From IMG/VR virus record IMGVR_UViG_3300025282_002100, positions 1 to 23,937 of that record: a stretch of DNA of 23,937 bases. One strand, written 5' to 3'. The notes beneath the pieces were generated by a model, which was not told the DNA's origin, did no database searches, and saw nothing but the letters and a program-made list of their open reading frames with translations. This document shows, in pieces, positions 6,688 to 15,180 of this stretch; position 1 is the first letter of the stretch, and the number at the start of each line of letters is the position of its first letter. A program made the translations under genes and the position numbers. The stretch is from a virus.

Positions 6688-8739
6688 TCACCCCTGCAAT
6701 CTCCTTGTTGCCCCTGGAAGTAACTGATACCCGAGCGTCATACCTTCGAGGCTCCATGATCCGTTCTGGGAATCATCGCTGATCCGAATCCGGCACCCCA
6801 CAGCCTGAATAAAATCTCCGTTGGTGCCTTCCATGTTGATAATGGTCTGCACAGAATCAAAGGGAATCGTGATATTGGACGCATCGTCAGTGTCAATCCC
6901 GTTCCCATCTGACGTGATCAACTGAAGACCAAGCGGCTCAAGGGCCTTACTGGCCCCGCCTCGCGCTACTGATTCATCTGACGCGCTCCCCGTCATCCAT
7001 TCCACAGTTAACGTGACATCAGAATCCGCTTCTGCGACGAGATCCAACCACCGAAAGCGTTTGACGTACGCCATCGTCTGCTGTGGTTCACGCACATTCC
7101 ACGAATTGTCTGTGCCGTAGATGACCTTTGTAATCCACCGCGCCGGAATGTTTGAGCCGTCAAAACTATCCCCATCAAAAAACTCGTAACAGAACCCCCC
7201 TTTGGCGGTCTGGGCTTCTCCTGTGAGAATAATCTGTGTATCACTGGAGGTTTCAACCGTGGTAGACGCCGACATCGGCATATCCGGCCAGATGTACCAC
7301 ACGCCCCATCGGTAGTTCCAGACCACCGCCTGAGATGGTTCTGCCTGATCACCCGATTCAGTCGGACCTGACCAGAACCAGACCACATGCCCATTTTCAA
7401 TGTCATGCACCGCATGGGTCTTGTCACGCTGTGCATACAACATGGTTTTCAGCGTTTCTTTCACAGGCGTCGAGATCACAATATCGTTATTGCCGTCAAA
7501 CAGCCGAATGTCACCCAGGGGAGTAAAATACGACAGCATGACGCGGCTCGTAGACACCTGATTGCCTGACGCATCGGTATAAATCGCTCCGGCTGGCACT
7601 CTGATAATCGACCGATTCGATGAGGTGCCAACCACGGCATTGGACTTCGTGCGTGTCCAATCCATTAAGTCTGAGACTATTTGCCCTGTTCCGGTAACGG
7701 TCCAGATGGATCGTTCACAGAACACGACCAACGCACCCTCGAAGTCCCCCACGATCCCGGTAACCACGTCCCCGACTGAGGTTTGATCGGTGAAATCGAG
7801 GTAGTTATTGACTCCCACCTGATCCGGCTTCCCCGGATCGGACCAAAAGACACGGCGGGGATTAGTGTCGGTGCGTCCCCACCAGAGGCGTTGTTTGTGT
7901 GGCTCACAGAAGTAACTCCCGGTTGGTGGGGCATCCCCATGTTCTGCAATTAAGCGGTTTTCAAGGATGTCCAGATCGGACGCATTGTCGGTATAGCTCG
8001 TCGTCGTGCGTCCATCAATAAACGTCACAAAGTAGTAATTTGTGCCAGTGCCGGTCGTGCGATACAGTTCGTAGCCGGTAATGTCGGTATCTGAATCCGC
8101 CGTCCATGACAGATCGGCCTGTTCATCCTGTAACTGAATGACATTGGAGGTCACACTTCCTGCGGATCGCACCTCTGCGGCGTCCACGCTGACCATCTTC
8201 CACGTATAGGAGCCGTTCAGTTGTCCGGTGGCCGTATTGACCGCCGCCGTAATGGTGGGAGATTTCCCGCTAGCTCCGGCAGTCGCCAATGATGACCCGT
8301 TCCAGACCCGTGGAGCTACGACCCCATTGGCAAAGAACAGATTGTTATCGACCTGCGCGAAATCTGGAATTGAACCAATCGACCCGCTGCCTAAATCAAC
8401 AATAAACGTCCACGACGCCCCGTCATTGGTGCTATACCAGAGTTCATACTCATTCGCGGCCGCCTCGAACACCCCAAGGAGTTGTCGCGTAAAACTACTC
8501 CCTGTTTGCCGATAGGCGCGAAGGGCACGCAGTCGCGTGGCCGCACTTCCTGTATTGGTCGTGACCGCAGAGCTATTCTGTTTGCTATAGCCGTCGATTT
8601 TCTTGGCCCGTCCGAGCTTATCAATCCACAGATTCCGGGAACCACTGGAGGAATAAATAGACGGCAACGCCACCGAATGAATCCCCTCCTGGGTGCCCAG
8701 AAAGACCGAGAACACCTGCGTTTGAATCGGATAGGCCAT
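6688..8739 (-). CDS. Tail nozzle / tail hub protein (P22 gp10- and T7 gp12-like role)
   Basis: The 683-residue protein is nearly all beta. Segments such as NLWIDKLGRAKKIDGY near the N-terminus, PDFAQVDNNLFFANGV (125-140), HKQRLWWGRTDTNPRRVFWSD and a late AVVWNYRWGVWYIWPDM form the repeated W/F-rich blades expected of a propeller-like nozzle. A fibronectin type III-like insert is seen at about 160-255 (SYTWKMVSVDAAEV ... ITGYELYRTTGTG). In short-tailed phages the nozzle closes the DNA channel below the adaptor ring. Length and position after the head genes fit. The ATG overlaps the previous TAA (TAATG). The assignment rests on architecture rather than close identity; a T7 gp12-like or P22 gp10-like hub cannot be told apart by eye. 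Confidence 0.78.
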   Translation of the reverse strand: MAYPIQTQVFSVFLGTQEGIHSVALPSIYSSSGSRNLWIDKLGRAKKIDGYSKQNSSAVTTNTGSAATRLRALRAYRQTGSSFTRQLLGVFEAAANEYELWYSTNDGASWTFIVDLGSGSIGSIPDFAQVDNNLFFANGVVAPRVWNGSSLATAGASGKSPTITAAVNTATGQLNGSYTWKMVSVDAAEVRSAGSVTSNVIQLQDEQADLSWTADSDTDITGYELYRTTGTGTNYYFVTFIDGRTTTSYTDNASDLDILENRLIAEHGDAPPTGSYFCEPHKQRLWWGRTDTNPRRVFWSDPGKPDQVGVNNYLDFTDQTSVGDVVTGIVGDFEGALVVFCERSIWTVTGTGQIVSDLMDWTRTKSNAVVGTSSNRSIIRVPAGAIYTDASGNQVSTSRVMLSYFTPLGDIRLFDGNNDIVISTPVKETLKTMLYAQRDKTHAVHDIENGHVVWFWSGPTESGDQAEPSQAVVWNYRWGVWYIWPDMPMSASTTVETSSDTQIILTGEAQTAKGGFCYEFFDGDSFDGSNIPARWITKVIYGTDNSWNVREPQQTMAYVKRFRWLDLVAEADSDVTLTVEWMTGSASDESVARGGASKALEPLGLQLITSDGNGIDTDDASNITIPFDSVQTIINMEGTNGDFIQAVGCRIRISDDSQNGSWSLEGMTLGYQLLPGATRRLQG

Positions 8740-9089
8740 TAGTCGTCCGAGTCATCTCCGCGAATATCGTCCACCACCGCCGCGAGCTTGGCGTGTGCGT
8801 TCCTGAGTGCGACTTCGGCGTCCACCACGGCTCCTACGGCCTCAGAGAGCGTCTGGTCGTCAAGCAGGTCACGATTCGTGGCGTCTTCCGCAATCGTAAG
8901 CAGCGTTCCGGTGAGATCAATCGCTCGTTGACGCTTGGTTGTGCTTGGCTGATCGATTACGACATCTTCAACAACCTGAATCGACGTAGAAATCGCCTTG
9001 AGGATAGCTCCTGCTGGTCCCCCAATAAGCGGCACGAACGGTACGAGTCCTTTAAGCACGCCCCCAATTTTTCGCCACGGCAGTCCCAT
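8739..9089 (-). CDS. Small protein with one hydrophobic segment
   Basis: The 116-residue protein begins with a Gly/Pro/Leu/Ile-rich hydrophobic stretch (about residues 8-35, IGGVLKGLVPFVPLIGGPAG and following) and continues as an acidic, alanine-rich helix (about 60-108). It ends in a run of acidic residues. AAAGGAT lies 6 bases before the ATG, and the TAA overlaps the start of the nozzle gene. The layout resembles small phage proteins sometimes called holin-like or virion-associated, with one membrane-active helix and a charged tail. No specific family was recognised and a lysis role is not shown. Confidence 0.7.
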   Translation of the reverse strand: MGLPWRKIGGVLKGLVPFVPLIGGPAGAILKAISTSIQVVEDVVIDQPSTTKRQRAIDLTGTLLTIAEDATNRDLLDDQTLSEAVGAVVDAEVALRNAHAKLAAVVDDIRGDDSDD

Positions 9090-9101
9090 ATCTAGATCCT
9101 T

Positions 9102-10274
9102 TCAGCGTGTGGCCCCGGCGGAGAGATCGAACGCGGCCCCATGCTCTAAGAGAATTTTACCCCGTTTTCTGGCATTGTCGAGCGTGCGCGTCGGCCTCCA
9201 CGGTTGCCCCGCATAGACATCGGGAATGGAATGCTCTCCCACCGCATTGGTGTGCCGCTCAAGTCGTCCAGCGGCTTGCCAGTTTGCCATTCGCATCGAG
9301 TTTTCAGACACAAACCCTGCGGCCCCGTCATAGGAATGATTGCCCCCGGTGACGCGATCCTCTGCTCGATTCTGACCGCCGGTCGGGGTGTCAAATCCCG
9401 TTTGAAGCAACGAAATCACATCCCCATCCACCCCGGCAAAATCATCCACGGGAATCTGCTCCAAGGCCCGTTCGTGACACGCAAGGGGAAGCTGTGGGGC
9501 ACCGGCACGCATGGCTCGAAAGAAGTCGTTCCGCTTTTTCATGTCCGATCCGCCATACACATCACCTAATTCCCGCATCGGCACCGCAAAATTACAGAGG
9601 TCGCGCACCATCTCAGCCGTCGCTTTCAACCTGTCACAGGCTTTTGTGTGACTTGTGCCAAGCTGCTGATAGAAAAACTCCTGACTCATCAACCACGCAA
9701 TCGGGGCTTTTCCGTGACGGTAAATCACGCGCTCGAAGACTTCACGCACCCGATCCTCGTTCTTGAGGGCATCAAATGTTGTTTCTTCCATTTCGGGGCG
9801 AATCCCGGTCGAGCAGCAGATAATGACATGGGTAGAATGGGTGGCAATTTCTTCCTGCCTGAGATAGCGATCAATCTTGTCGTTTCCCCACGTCATCATG
9901 CGCTGTGACGCCAGCCAGAACTCACGATTTCCAGGGTAGAGCCACGTTGCGGTCGCGGTATGCCAGTCATGCGACAGGCCATCCTGTATGTCTTGGGGCG
10001 GATCAATCTCGTCAACAGCGTATTCGTCCCGTAACCACGCTTCATAATCACCAAGTGTGGGGCATTTAATGGCTTCCCCATACCAGAGACTCGCGCCAAG
10101 TAGCCATCGGGCATGACCGAGTTCTGGATCGGTCGGCGCACGCCCCATGACGCCGCAAAATACCGTCGCAATATCGTCACTGGCATCACCACAGAGCGAC
10201 TTCCATAAGCCCTGCCCGTGATGACCGGGACCATTCATATTGATGCCGGTGAATCGCTGATGGTCGTTGGGCAC
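9102..10274 (-). CDS. Unknown 390-residue protein in the tail gene group
   Basis: This full-length gene is of strong coding character but no family is recognised. The middle of the protein alternates short strands (THVIICCSTGI, about 147-157) with long helices (EDRVREVFERVIYRHGKAPI; ACDRLKATAEMVRDLCNFAV), compatible with an alpha/beta barrel. The C-terminal third holds HERALEQIPVDDFAGVDGD and GGNHSYDGAAGF, rich in Asp, Glu and His that could form an active site. The apparent start is GTG without an SD; the ATG at codon 12 is an alternative. It lies between fibre-region genes and the nozzle, so a tail-associated enzyme acting on the cell surface is plausible, but this is inference only. Confidence 0.75.
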   Translation of the reverse strand: MPNDHQRFTGINMNGPGHHGQGLWKSLCGDASDDIATVFCGVMGRAPTDPELGHARWLLGASLWYGEAIKCPTLGDYEAWLRDEYAVDEIDPPQDIQDGLSHDWHTATATWLYPGNREFWLASQRMMTWGNDKIDRYLRQEEIATHSTHVIICCSTGIRPEMEETTFDALKNEDRVREVFERVIYRHGKAPIAWLMSQEFFYQQLGTSHTKACDRLKATAEMVRDLCNFAVPMRELGDVYGGSDMKKRNDFFRAMRAGAPQLPLACHERALEQIPVDDFAGVDGDVISLLQTGFDTPTGGQNRAEDRVTGGNHSYDGAAGFVSENSMRMANWQAAGRLERHTNAVGEHSIPDVYAGQPWRPTRTLDNARKRGKILLEHGAAFDLSAGATR

Positions 10275-10276
10275 GG

Positions 10277-10639
10277 TTAGAGTTTGGCTTTGATGGCTGT
10301 GAGAACTTGATTTGTGACATCCTCACCCGCGACACCCGACAGGACTTCGACAATAGACACCGAGACAACATCAGTGGTCAGGAGTGTTTGTGCGGTCGCT
10401 GTCTGATCAGCCTCCTGTGCTGCATCAGCAGCAGCTTCGCTGACCGCCGCAATTTCTGCTGATGTGGGCTGCGCCCCATAACTGACATCGGGTGGAGTCC
10501 ATGACGAAATATAGGGACCGTCCCCTTGACTGTCATCGGACAGGCCATAGACCTGTACTCCTGCGGCTGAGACATAGTGCGGATCACAATCCCGCCCGAG
10601 AATAACTGCGTCTACTCGATGCTTATAACTGTGCGACAT
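10277..10639 (-). CDS. Small unknown protein following the tail fibre gene
   Basis: The 120-residue protein has a short beta-rich N-terminus (VDAVILGRDCDPHYVSAAGV), a Pro/Tyr-rich linker (YISSWTPPDVSYGAQPTSAE), an alanine-rich helix (about 59-82) and a final helix ending in TAIKAKL. It starts 3 bases after the fibre gene's stop, with AAGGA directly before the ATG. Small genes placed after fibre genes often encode fibre assembly factors or capping proteins; that is a positional argument, and no known chaperone motif was seen. Confidence 0.7.
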   Translation of the reverse strand: MSHSYKHRVDAVILGRDCDPHYVSAAGVQVYGLSDDSQGDGPYISSWTPPDVSYGAQPTSAEIAAVSEAAADAAQEADQTATAQTLLTTDVVSVSIVEVLSGVAGEDVTNQVLTAIKAKL

Positions 10640-10642
10640 TCC

Positions 10643-12478
10643 TTATCCCCACGTCAGACTGACAAGCTGCACTTCAATCCATGTATATTTCTGTGCCCCG
10701 AGGACCGTGGTATCAGACCCCCGATTGTGCTGGTATTTCATACTCACCGTATCGCCCGCTGACAGGCTCAGCATTTTCGTCACCGCCATGCTCGTGTTGC
10801 CGGGATTGGTCTTATCTTGATGCCGCGCCACTTCGGTCGCCCCGTCAAAGAGCATCGTGTAACTATTTGAATTATTGTTCCCATCGCCCTGCGCCATAGC
10901 TTGACACTGATAATAGCCTGCGCCACCAGTCGGGACGGTAAACACCCCCGTGCTGGTGTTGTAGGATGCGGCAAAATCCCAATTTTCCGTGTCACAGACG
11001 ATGACTGTGTCAGACCCTGTGCCCACTGTCTGGTCTGAACTGAGATAGGCTTGCGCGTCAATGGAGATGTTGTAATCTTCTACCGCCCAATTCGATCCAT
11101 CACACACGAGGCTAATGTAATCCCATTGACGATAGAGATACTGCCCCGCAATGCCGTTAATGGTTTCGGAGCTATTGCCGTCCACGAGGACCGCATTCGC
11201 ATTTGAGGTGGTCTTGACCACTTTGATGCGCCGACCGCTATTCCCCGACGCCGCAAAGAGCGTGATGGTAAACGCACCCCCCGCAGGATCACAGAGAATC
11301 GTGGCATCTACGCCGGCATCACCCGTCGTGACCGTATAATTCGCAGTCTTGCTCAAAACTGTTGCTGCGGAATTAGTAGGCGCAGCCCACGCACTATCAC
11401 CACGGAGGAATGTCGAGCTACTCGCCGTGCCGCTACCAAGTCGGGCGGTGGCAACCGTGCCAGAGGAGATATTTCCTGCGGCGAGAGAGGTGAGATTCGC
11501 CCCACTCAGGTCATCAATAATCGTGGAACTCAACGGGCCGTTAATCTTGCCGTCCGTCCCGATTAAGGACACATTGCCTGTGCCGATATTGAGTCCTCCA
11601 CCGACATCCAGCGAACTCGACCCCGTGCCACTCACCGTGAGTCCGGTAAATTGAGGACTGTCTCCGGTTCCCACACCGATACTGGTGCGAAGCGTGGCTC
11701 CGCTTTCTGCCACCGGATCGCCCGATCCATCTCCGACAATCATCTGTCCGTCCGTGAGGACAGCCATCGCGGTAATAGCACTTGCCCCGCTGCCGAGAAG
11801 CACTCCGCCATCCGTGAGTGTGCTGACACCCGTACCGCCGTAGGCCACACCAATATCTGTGGCTTGCCACGTACCAGTGGCGACCGTGCCGAGAACAGTA
11901 ATCGCTGTTGAACTGCCGACATCCAGCGTCGTGGGATCACCTGACGCATCTCCAATCAGAATTTCCCCATCTCCCAATACCGCTGTTGCCGTAATCGCAG
12001 CGGTCCCACTGCCAAGCAGGACTCCACCATCCGTGAGTGAGGTTGCGCCCGTGCCACCACTCCCAACAGCCAGGGTTCCGGTGACATTGCCAGCCGCCAG
12101 ATAATAGCTGCCTTCCTGATCATCCAGCTTGTCGGCGTTTAGGTTGGCTACCTTCGTGGTCGAGGCAATTGTGAGAGGAGCCGTTCCGGTGGAGACATCA
12201 GCTTCTAAGGTTTGCGCCCGGATTTCATATGCACCAGCATCCCAATTAGCAGTCAGGGCTACGGTGCCGTTGGCCTTCACGAATCCCGTGGCTTCAATGC
12301 CGTCCAGTTTGTCGGCATCGAGATTCGCCACCACCGCTGCGCCTGAGACACAGGCAAACGGGGCATTCGTGCTGCGACTGAAGGTATGCAGCCCCGTGAT
12401 GGTGTAGGCGTTCTCCTCTGTCAGCAGCGTATTATTTGATAAATCTGCGTCAGTGTTGGCAACTTGAATATCAGCCAT
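10643..12478 (-). CDS. Tail fibre with C1q-like C-terminal domain
   Basis: The 611-residue protein is rich in Gly, Thr, Ser and Ala. It shows motifs common in phage tail fibres: two VANL(D/N)ADKLD units (about 50-60 and 110-119), two near-identical GGTG-x-LTDGGVLLGSG blocks (141-158 and 214-231) and STFLRGDSAWAAP (355-367). Residues about 475-611 read as a C1q/TNF-like jelly roll: YNTSTGVFTVPTGGAGYYQC, then TMLFDGATEVARH, LSLSAGDTVSMKY and a final strand (TWIEVQLVSLTW). C1q-like domains form trimers and commonly bind ligands, so this is the likely receptor-binding tip. The SD GAGG is built into the last codons of the gene before it, whose TAA overlaps region of the start. Confidence 0.82.
   Translation of the reverse strand: MADIQVANTDADLSNNTLLTEENAYTITGLHTFSRSTNAPFACVSGAAVVANLDADKLDGIEATGFVKANGTVALTANWDAGAYEIRAQTLEADVSTGTAPLTIASTTKVANLNADKLDDQEGSYYLAAGNVTGTLAVGSGGTGATSLTDGGVLLGSGTAAITATAVLGDGEILIGDASGDPTTLDVGSSTAITVLGTVATGTWQATDIGVAYGGTGVSTLTDGGVLLGSGASAITAMAVLTDGQMIVGDGSGDPVAESGATLRTSIGVGTGDSPQFTGLTVSGTGSSSLDVGGGLNIGTGNVSLIGTDGKINGPLSSTIIDDLSGANLTSLAAGNISSGTVATARLGSGTASSSTFLRGDSAWAAPTNSAATVLSKTANYTVTTGDAGVDATILCDPAGGAFTITLFAASGNSGRRIKVVKTTSNANAVLVDGNSSETINGIAGQYLYRQWDYISLVCDGSNWAVEDYNISIDAQAYLSSDQTVGTGSDTVIVCDTENWDFAASYNTSTGVFTVPTGGAGYYQCQAMAQGDGNNNSNSYTMLFDGATEVARHQDKTNPGNTSMAVTKMLSLSAGDTVSMKYQHNRGSDTTVLGAQKYTWIEVQLVSLTWG
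11786..11839 (-). repeat. Internal repeat of the tail fibre, copy 2
   Basis: Encodes GGTGVSTLTDGGVLLGSG. It is nearly identical in sequence to the block at 12005-12058 and is followed by a second similar segment (AITAMAVLTDG versus AITATAVLGDG), showing an in-frame duplication of about 70 residues within the shaft. Confidence 0.8.
12005..12058 (-). repeat. Internal repeat of the tail fibre, copy 1
   Basis: Encodes GGTGATSLTDGGVLLGSG and pairs with the copy at 11786-11839. The plus-strand DNA in both holds the shared core CCATCCGTGAGTG. Confidence 0.8.
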
Positions 12479-12832
12479 TTACGCCTCAATGTACACCAAC
12501 GCGCCGTCTACTGACTGTCCACCACTGAGTTCCATATTCAGCAGAGTCGCGTCGGAGGTTTCAAACCAGCCCACTGGATTGAATGGCAGCACAATGGTCT
12601 GACCCGCCGTCGGTCCCATCTGCCCTGTCAATGCCGTGCCCCCGGCTCCATCCTCGAACCGAATCGTCACCGCCGTGCCGGTCATCGTAAAGAACGCCGC
12701 CAAGACGCGGATTTTCTTGCCTGTGACCGCAGCGACCAGCGTATTGTCCCCACTGGAGGCCGCATCAATCTTGGCCCGTTTGATCAGTTGAGCGTCACGC
12801 CCATCCTGAAAATCTGCTTGAATAAACGCCAT
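12479..12832 (-). CDS. Small beta-rich virion protein (decoration or fibre-base type)
   Basis: The 117-residue protein is made of alternating beta strands: DNTLVAAVTGKKIRVLAAFF (about 29-48), then TAVTIRFEDGAGGTALTG, PFNPVGWFET (83-92) and a final GALVYIEA. From memory, the pattern VAAV-GKKIRVLA ... F-GTALTG ... PFNP-GWFET is a recurrent small structural protein of phages, beta-sandwich in nature. It has a good SD (AGGAG, 6 bases before ATG). Its final codons GAG GCG TAA supply the SD for the fibre gene. A decoration protein on the capsid or a fibre-attachment protein is likely; which one cannot be decided here. Confidence 0.75.
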   Translation of the reverse strand: MAFIQADFQDGRDAQLIKRAKIDAASSGDNTLVAAVTGKKIRVLAAFFTMTGTAVTIRFEDGAGGTALTGQMGPTAGQTIVLPFNPVGWFETSDATLLNMELSGGQSVDGALVYIEA

Positions 12833-12841
12833 TCGGCACTC

Positions 12842-13519
12842 CTATTCTGTATGCGTGTATCGGTAATCGTATCCCGGCGCACGATCCCGATTAAATCGAG
12901 CCAATGTCTGAATGACTGGCCCAAAAATCTGGTTTCCTAAATCAATAACGGGTCCGGCCTCGTCATCTTTTCCTACACGTAACATTCTTACGGCAAACTG
13001 CGCGAGAGGCAACATCACAATGTCAGGATAGGCAAAGGTGCCACCCGCCGTGATGTCCGATGCGACCTTCATGCCGTAATACCTCACCGTATGGGTCGCA
13101 TCTGGCAGCGGGTCCCAATAGATATGGCTCCCGTTCGTCCAGTAGCGTTTCGGACGCCCGGACGTAGACGACGAAAACTGTATCGTTGGATAGGTTGTGC
13201 CCGCGCTATAGTGATCGCCCACGGGGCCGACGCGATCCAGATCCCACGCCGGACGACTGGTATCAGGATCGATAAATTGCAGTCGATCCAGGCGAATCAC
13301 CCCGGACGGAAATGCCGTGGATTCTGTGCTGGCTGATGTCGTAACGGTGCCGATACTTGAGGCCATGACGTTAGGTTGCAACGACATCATGGACTCAAAG
13401 TGATCCTGCGCGGCGTTTAAGGCACGCAGCCCAAGCGTGACACCTGTTTCACTTGACTGAAGCTGAAGCCCACGATCCATAAGCTCCATCGTGTCCAACA
13501 GCGATTGACCTGTCGCCAT
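12842..13519 (-). CDS. Probable head-tail adaptor (connector) protein
   Basis: The protein has 225 residues. An N-terminal helical region (about 1-45, LLDTMELMDRGLQLQ ... LGLRALNAAQDHFESMMSL) is followed by a beta-containing middle (GVIRLDRLQFID; RPKRYWTNGSHIYWDPLPDA, about 122-141) and a C-terminal helix (MLPLAQFAVRMLRVGKDDEA). The pattern of helix, beta hairpin with Y-W-G-I-W-P, and helix fits the adaptor proteins that form the ring under the portal in P22- and T7-like phages. Position before tail genes agrees. An SD-like GGGAGA sits 9 bases before the ATG. Function is inferred from architecture and position. Confidence 0.68.
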   Translation of the reverse strand: MATGQSLLDTMELMDRGLQLQSSETGVTLGLRALNAAQDHFESMMSLQPNVMASSIGTVTTSASTESTAFPSGVIRLDRLQFIDPDTSRPAWDLDRVGPVGDHYSAGTTYPTIQFSSSTSGRPKRYWTNGSHIYWDPLPDATHTVRYYGMKVASDITAGGTFAYPDIVMLPLAQFAVRMLRVGKDDEAGPVIDLGNQIFGPVIQTLARFNRDRAPGYDYRYTHTE

Positions 13520-13524
13520 AAGGC

Positions 13525-14061
13525 TTAATCTCCCGCATGGTGATTCACAAATTTACTACCAGAGGACGGCCCGCGCATACTGACCTGAATCCTCGTATGA
13601 TCCCACTGCGCCGACCCGACATCATCAACAAGCTGTTCGCGGGTCCGATCACGCGCCTCATGGTCACGACGAGATTCGTCTTCAATACGCGCCCAATACT
13701 GCTTTCCCGATCCCCATTTAAACCCACTCTGTTCATACACCGCCGCAAGTGCGCGGTCGTCAAGCGGAACATAGCGATTCTGTGAATCCTCAACCACAAA
13801 CAGAAGCAGCCACCCCGGACACAACTGATGAGCAATCCGGGGACGGCGATACCACACCAACCATCGTTCTCGCGCCGGATGCCATGTCGCATCCAGATCC
13901 GCATGGATATCCTTGAGTTTTGTTCTAAACCGATCCGGGGCGTACGTCACGCCAAAACGATTGGGATGCCAGAACTGAAGCGTATGCTCCATTGGCAGTG
14001 CTGTCGTCTGTGCAATCGGAACGGAATAGGACTCATTGGACTCCTGTGCGGTGAGTGCCAT
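13525..14061 (-). CDS. Unknown protein between capsid and adaptor genes
   Basis: The 178-residue protein contains a compact Trp/Arg-rich core: LQFWHPNRFGVTYAPDRFRT (about 28-47), ATWHPARERWLVWYRRPRIA (58-77) and LCPGWLLLFVVED (80-92). A charged helix follows (RIEDESRRDHEARDRTREQL, about 125-144). The C-terminus is disordered. The ATG overlaps the previous TAA (TAATG). The mixture of strands in the first half and a basic/acidic helix in the second does not match a family I can name. Position suggests a head-completion or neck protein. Confidence 0.72.
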   Translation of the reverse strand: MALTAQESNESYSVPIAQTTALPMEHTLQFWHPNRFGVTYAPDRFRTKLKDIHADLDATWHPARERWLVWYRRPRIAHQLCPGWLLLFVVEDSQNRYVPLDDRALAAVYEQSGFKWGSGKQYWARIEDESRRDHEARDRTREQLVDDVGSAQWDHTRIQVSMRGPSSGSKFVNHHAGD

Positions 14062-14705
14062 TAGCCAAAGACCTTGACAGCAAACTCCTGCACACGATCA
14101 TCCTTGCTGGCGCGGCAATGCTTTGCCATTCGCGCACGGGCCATGTTGTAGGACTGCCTGGATTCAGGCTTAAAGTTTGCGGTCCACCCGTCAATCGGGC
14201 ACTGAAGAAGGCCTTTGTCGGTATCTTCAATCAGGCTGTCGGGAATCGCTTCGTCCGTCTTAATCCACGGAGCCTTAAATGAGTTCGGTTGAGCATCTCG
14301 CAGACGCAATGACAACGGTTGACGGTCGCCATTGTCATCAAAGTATGTCGTGACCTGTGTGGCATCAGACTCTACGCCACCGCGATGGGGACGCCCTTTG
14401 CCGTCCCATGTGTGCATCGTGGGAAAGCGTGGCGCACCACGTTCTGACATCTCTGTCCACTTCGCATGTTCATCGAGATAGCGCGTGATAATACCCGCCA
14501 CCGCTTCTCTTCCCGCCCATTGAATGCCGCGATGTTTTTCGAGTTCATCAAGGTCATACACTTCGCCAAGCACTTCACGCACCGTCACAGGATTGACTCC
14601 CTCTGGAGTTTTTTCTTGTAACGCCGCAAGTGGCGACTCGCCCAGATGCTTCAGGAAAAACTGATTTTCTTCAATCGAATATCGAACGGGTTGAAAAGAC
14701 TCCAT
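14061..14705 (-). CDS. Unknown protein, possible zinc-site at C-terminus
   Basis: The 214-residue protein has a helical N-terminus (about 8-75) and a loop-rich middle. Its C-terminal segment (about 166-205) runs LLQCPIDGWTANFKPESRQS and then NMARARMAKHCRA. The cysteines and histidine are placed somewhat like a C-x(n)-H-C finger, but only two Cys and one His are clearly placed, so metal binding is doubtful. TAAGGAG lies 5 bases before the ATG, the best SD in this part. It starts 8 bases after the decoration-protein stop. The role is unknown; position suggests head assembly. Confidence 0.73.
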   Translation of the reverse strand: MESFQPVRYSIEENQFFLKHLGESPLAALQEKTPEGVNPVTVREVLGEVYDLDELEKHRGIQWAGREAVAGIITRYLDEHAKWTEMSERGAPRFPTMHTWDGKGRPHRGGVESDATQVTTYFDDNGDRQPLSLRLRDAQPNSFKAPWIKTDEAIPDSLIEDTDKGLLQCPIDGWTANFKPESRQSYNMARARMAKHCRASKDDRVQEFAVKVFG

Positions 14706-14713
14706 GAGACTCC

Positions 14714-15115
14714 TTAATACGTTGTATTCGTTCGGACTGGACGCAGCACGATATGGACCGCCCCTTCATAGGCTGTGACCGTTCCGGTGTAATTCAACGC
14801 AAGTTGTTCCCCGCGATCAAGGAGGCGATTTGCCGCCGTTGACGTCAGGGTTGATTGAACAGGGGTATTGGCCGTGCTGTCCAACGCCAAGGTTGAACTC
14901 AGAGCCGTTGTCAAACTCGCTGGAGCCGTGCCTGATGCAGCGACACCAACGTCCAACGTGGTGCTGCTGGCTCCGGCGGTGCTGTGACATTCGCGCACGT
15001 CCATGATTTCGTAGTCCTGATCCGCGACAAAAATACCAGTATCCGCCGCTTCTCCGGCTGAAATGGTATAGACCACATGCACAGGGGCAAGTTTCGCTAT
15101 CGCTTTAATTCCCAT
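14714..15115 (-). CDS. Small beta-rich protein directly after the capsid gene, probable head decoration protein
   Basis: The 133-residue protein is rich in Ala, Thr and Ser with alternating strands: HVVYTISAGEAADTGIFVAD (13-32), YEIMDVRECHSTAGASSTTL (35-54), a Thr/Ser/Ala-rich stretch (60-95) and a final LALNYTGTVTAYEGAVHIVL (104-123). Proteins of this size and composition directly downstream of the major capsid gene are often capsid-stabilising or decoration proteins. It is separated from the capsid gene by 65 bases holding a strong hairpin, and only a weak purine stretch (AAGAAG) precedes the ATG, so its level may differ from that of the capsid protein. Confidence 0.72.
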   Translation of the reverse strand: MGIKAIAKLAPVHVVYTISAGEAADTGIFVADQDYEIMDVRECHSTAGASSTTLDVGVAASGTAPASLTTALSSTLALDSTANTPVQSTLTSTAANRLLDRGEQLALNYTGTVTAYEGAVHIVLRPVRTNTTY

Positions 15116-15141
15116 AATTTCTTCTTTCTGGCGAAGTGACA

Positions 15142-15166
15142 GGGGAGAGGCGTAACGCCCCTCCCC
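15142..15166 (-). terminator. GC-rich hairpin after the capsid gene (attenuator or RNA-stability element)
   Basis: On the minus strand an 11-base arm GGGGAGGGGCG, a TTA loop and the arm CGCCTCTCCCC can pair fully, with one G-T wobble. It begins 15 bases after the capsid stop codon. No run of T follows (next bases TGTCACTTCG), so a full Rho-independent terminator is not supported. Partial termination or protection of the capsid mRNA 3' end is more likely. Confidence 0.6.
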
Positions 15167-15180
15167 CCACCTACTCAGGT

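Noticed and set aside
15142-15166. Call of a full Rho-independent terminator
   Set aside because: No T-run follows the hairpin, and downstream genes lack another promoter, so complete termination would isolate the tail genes.
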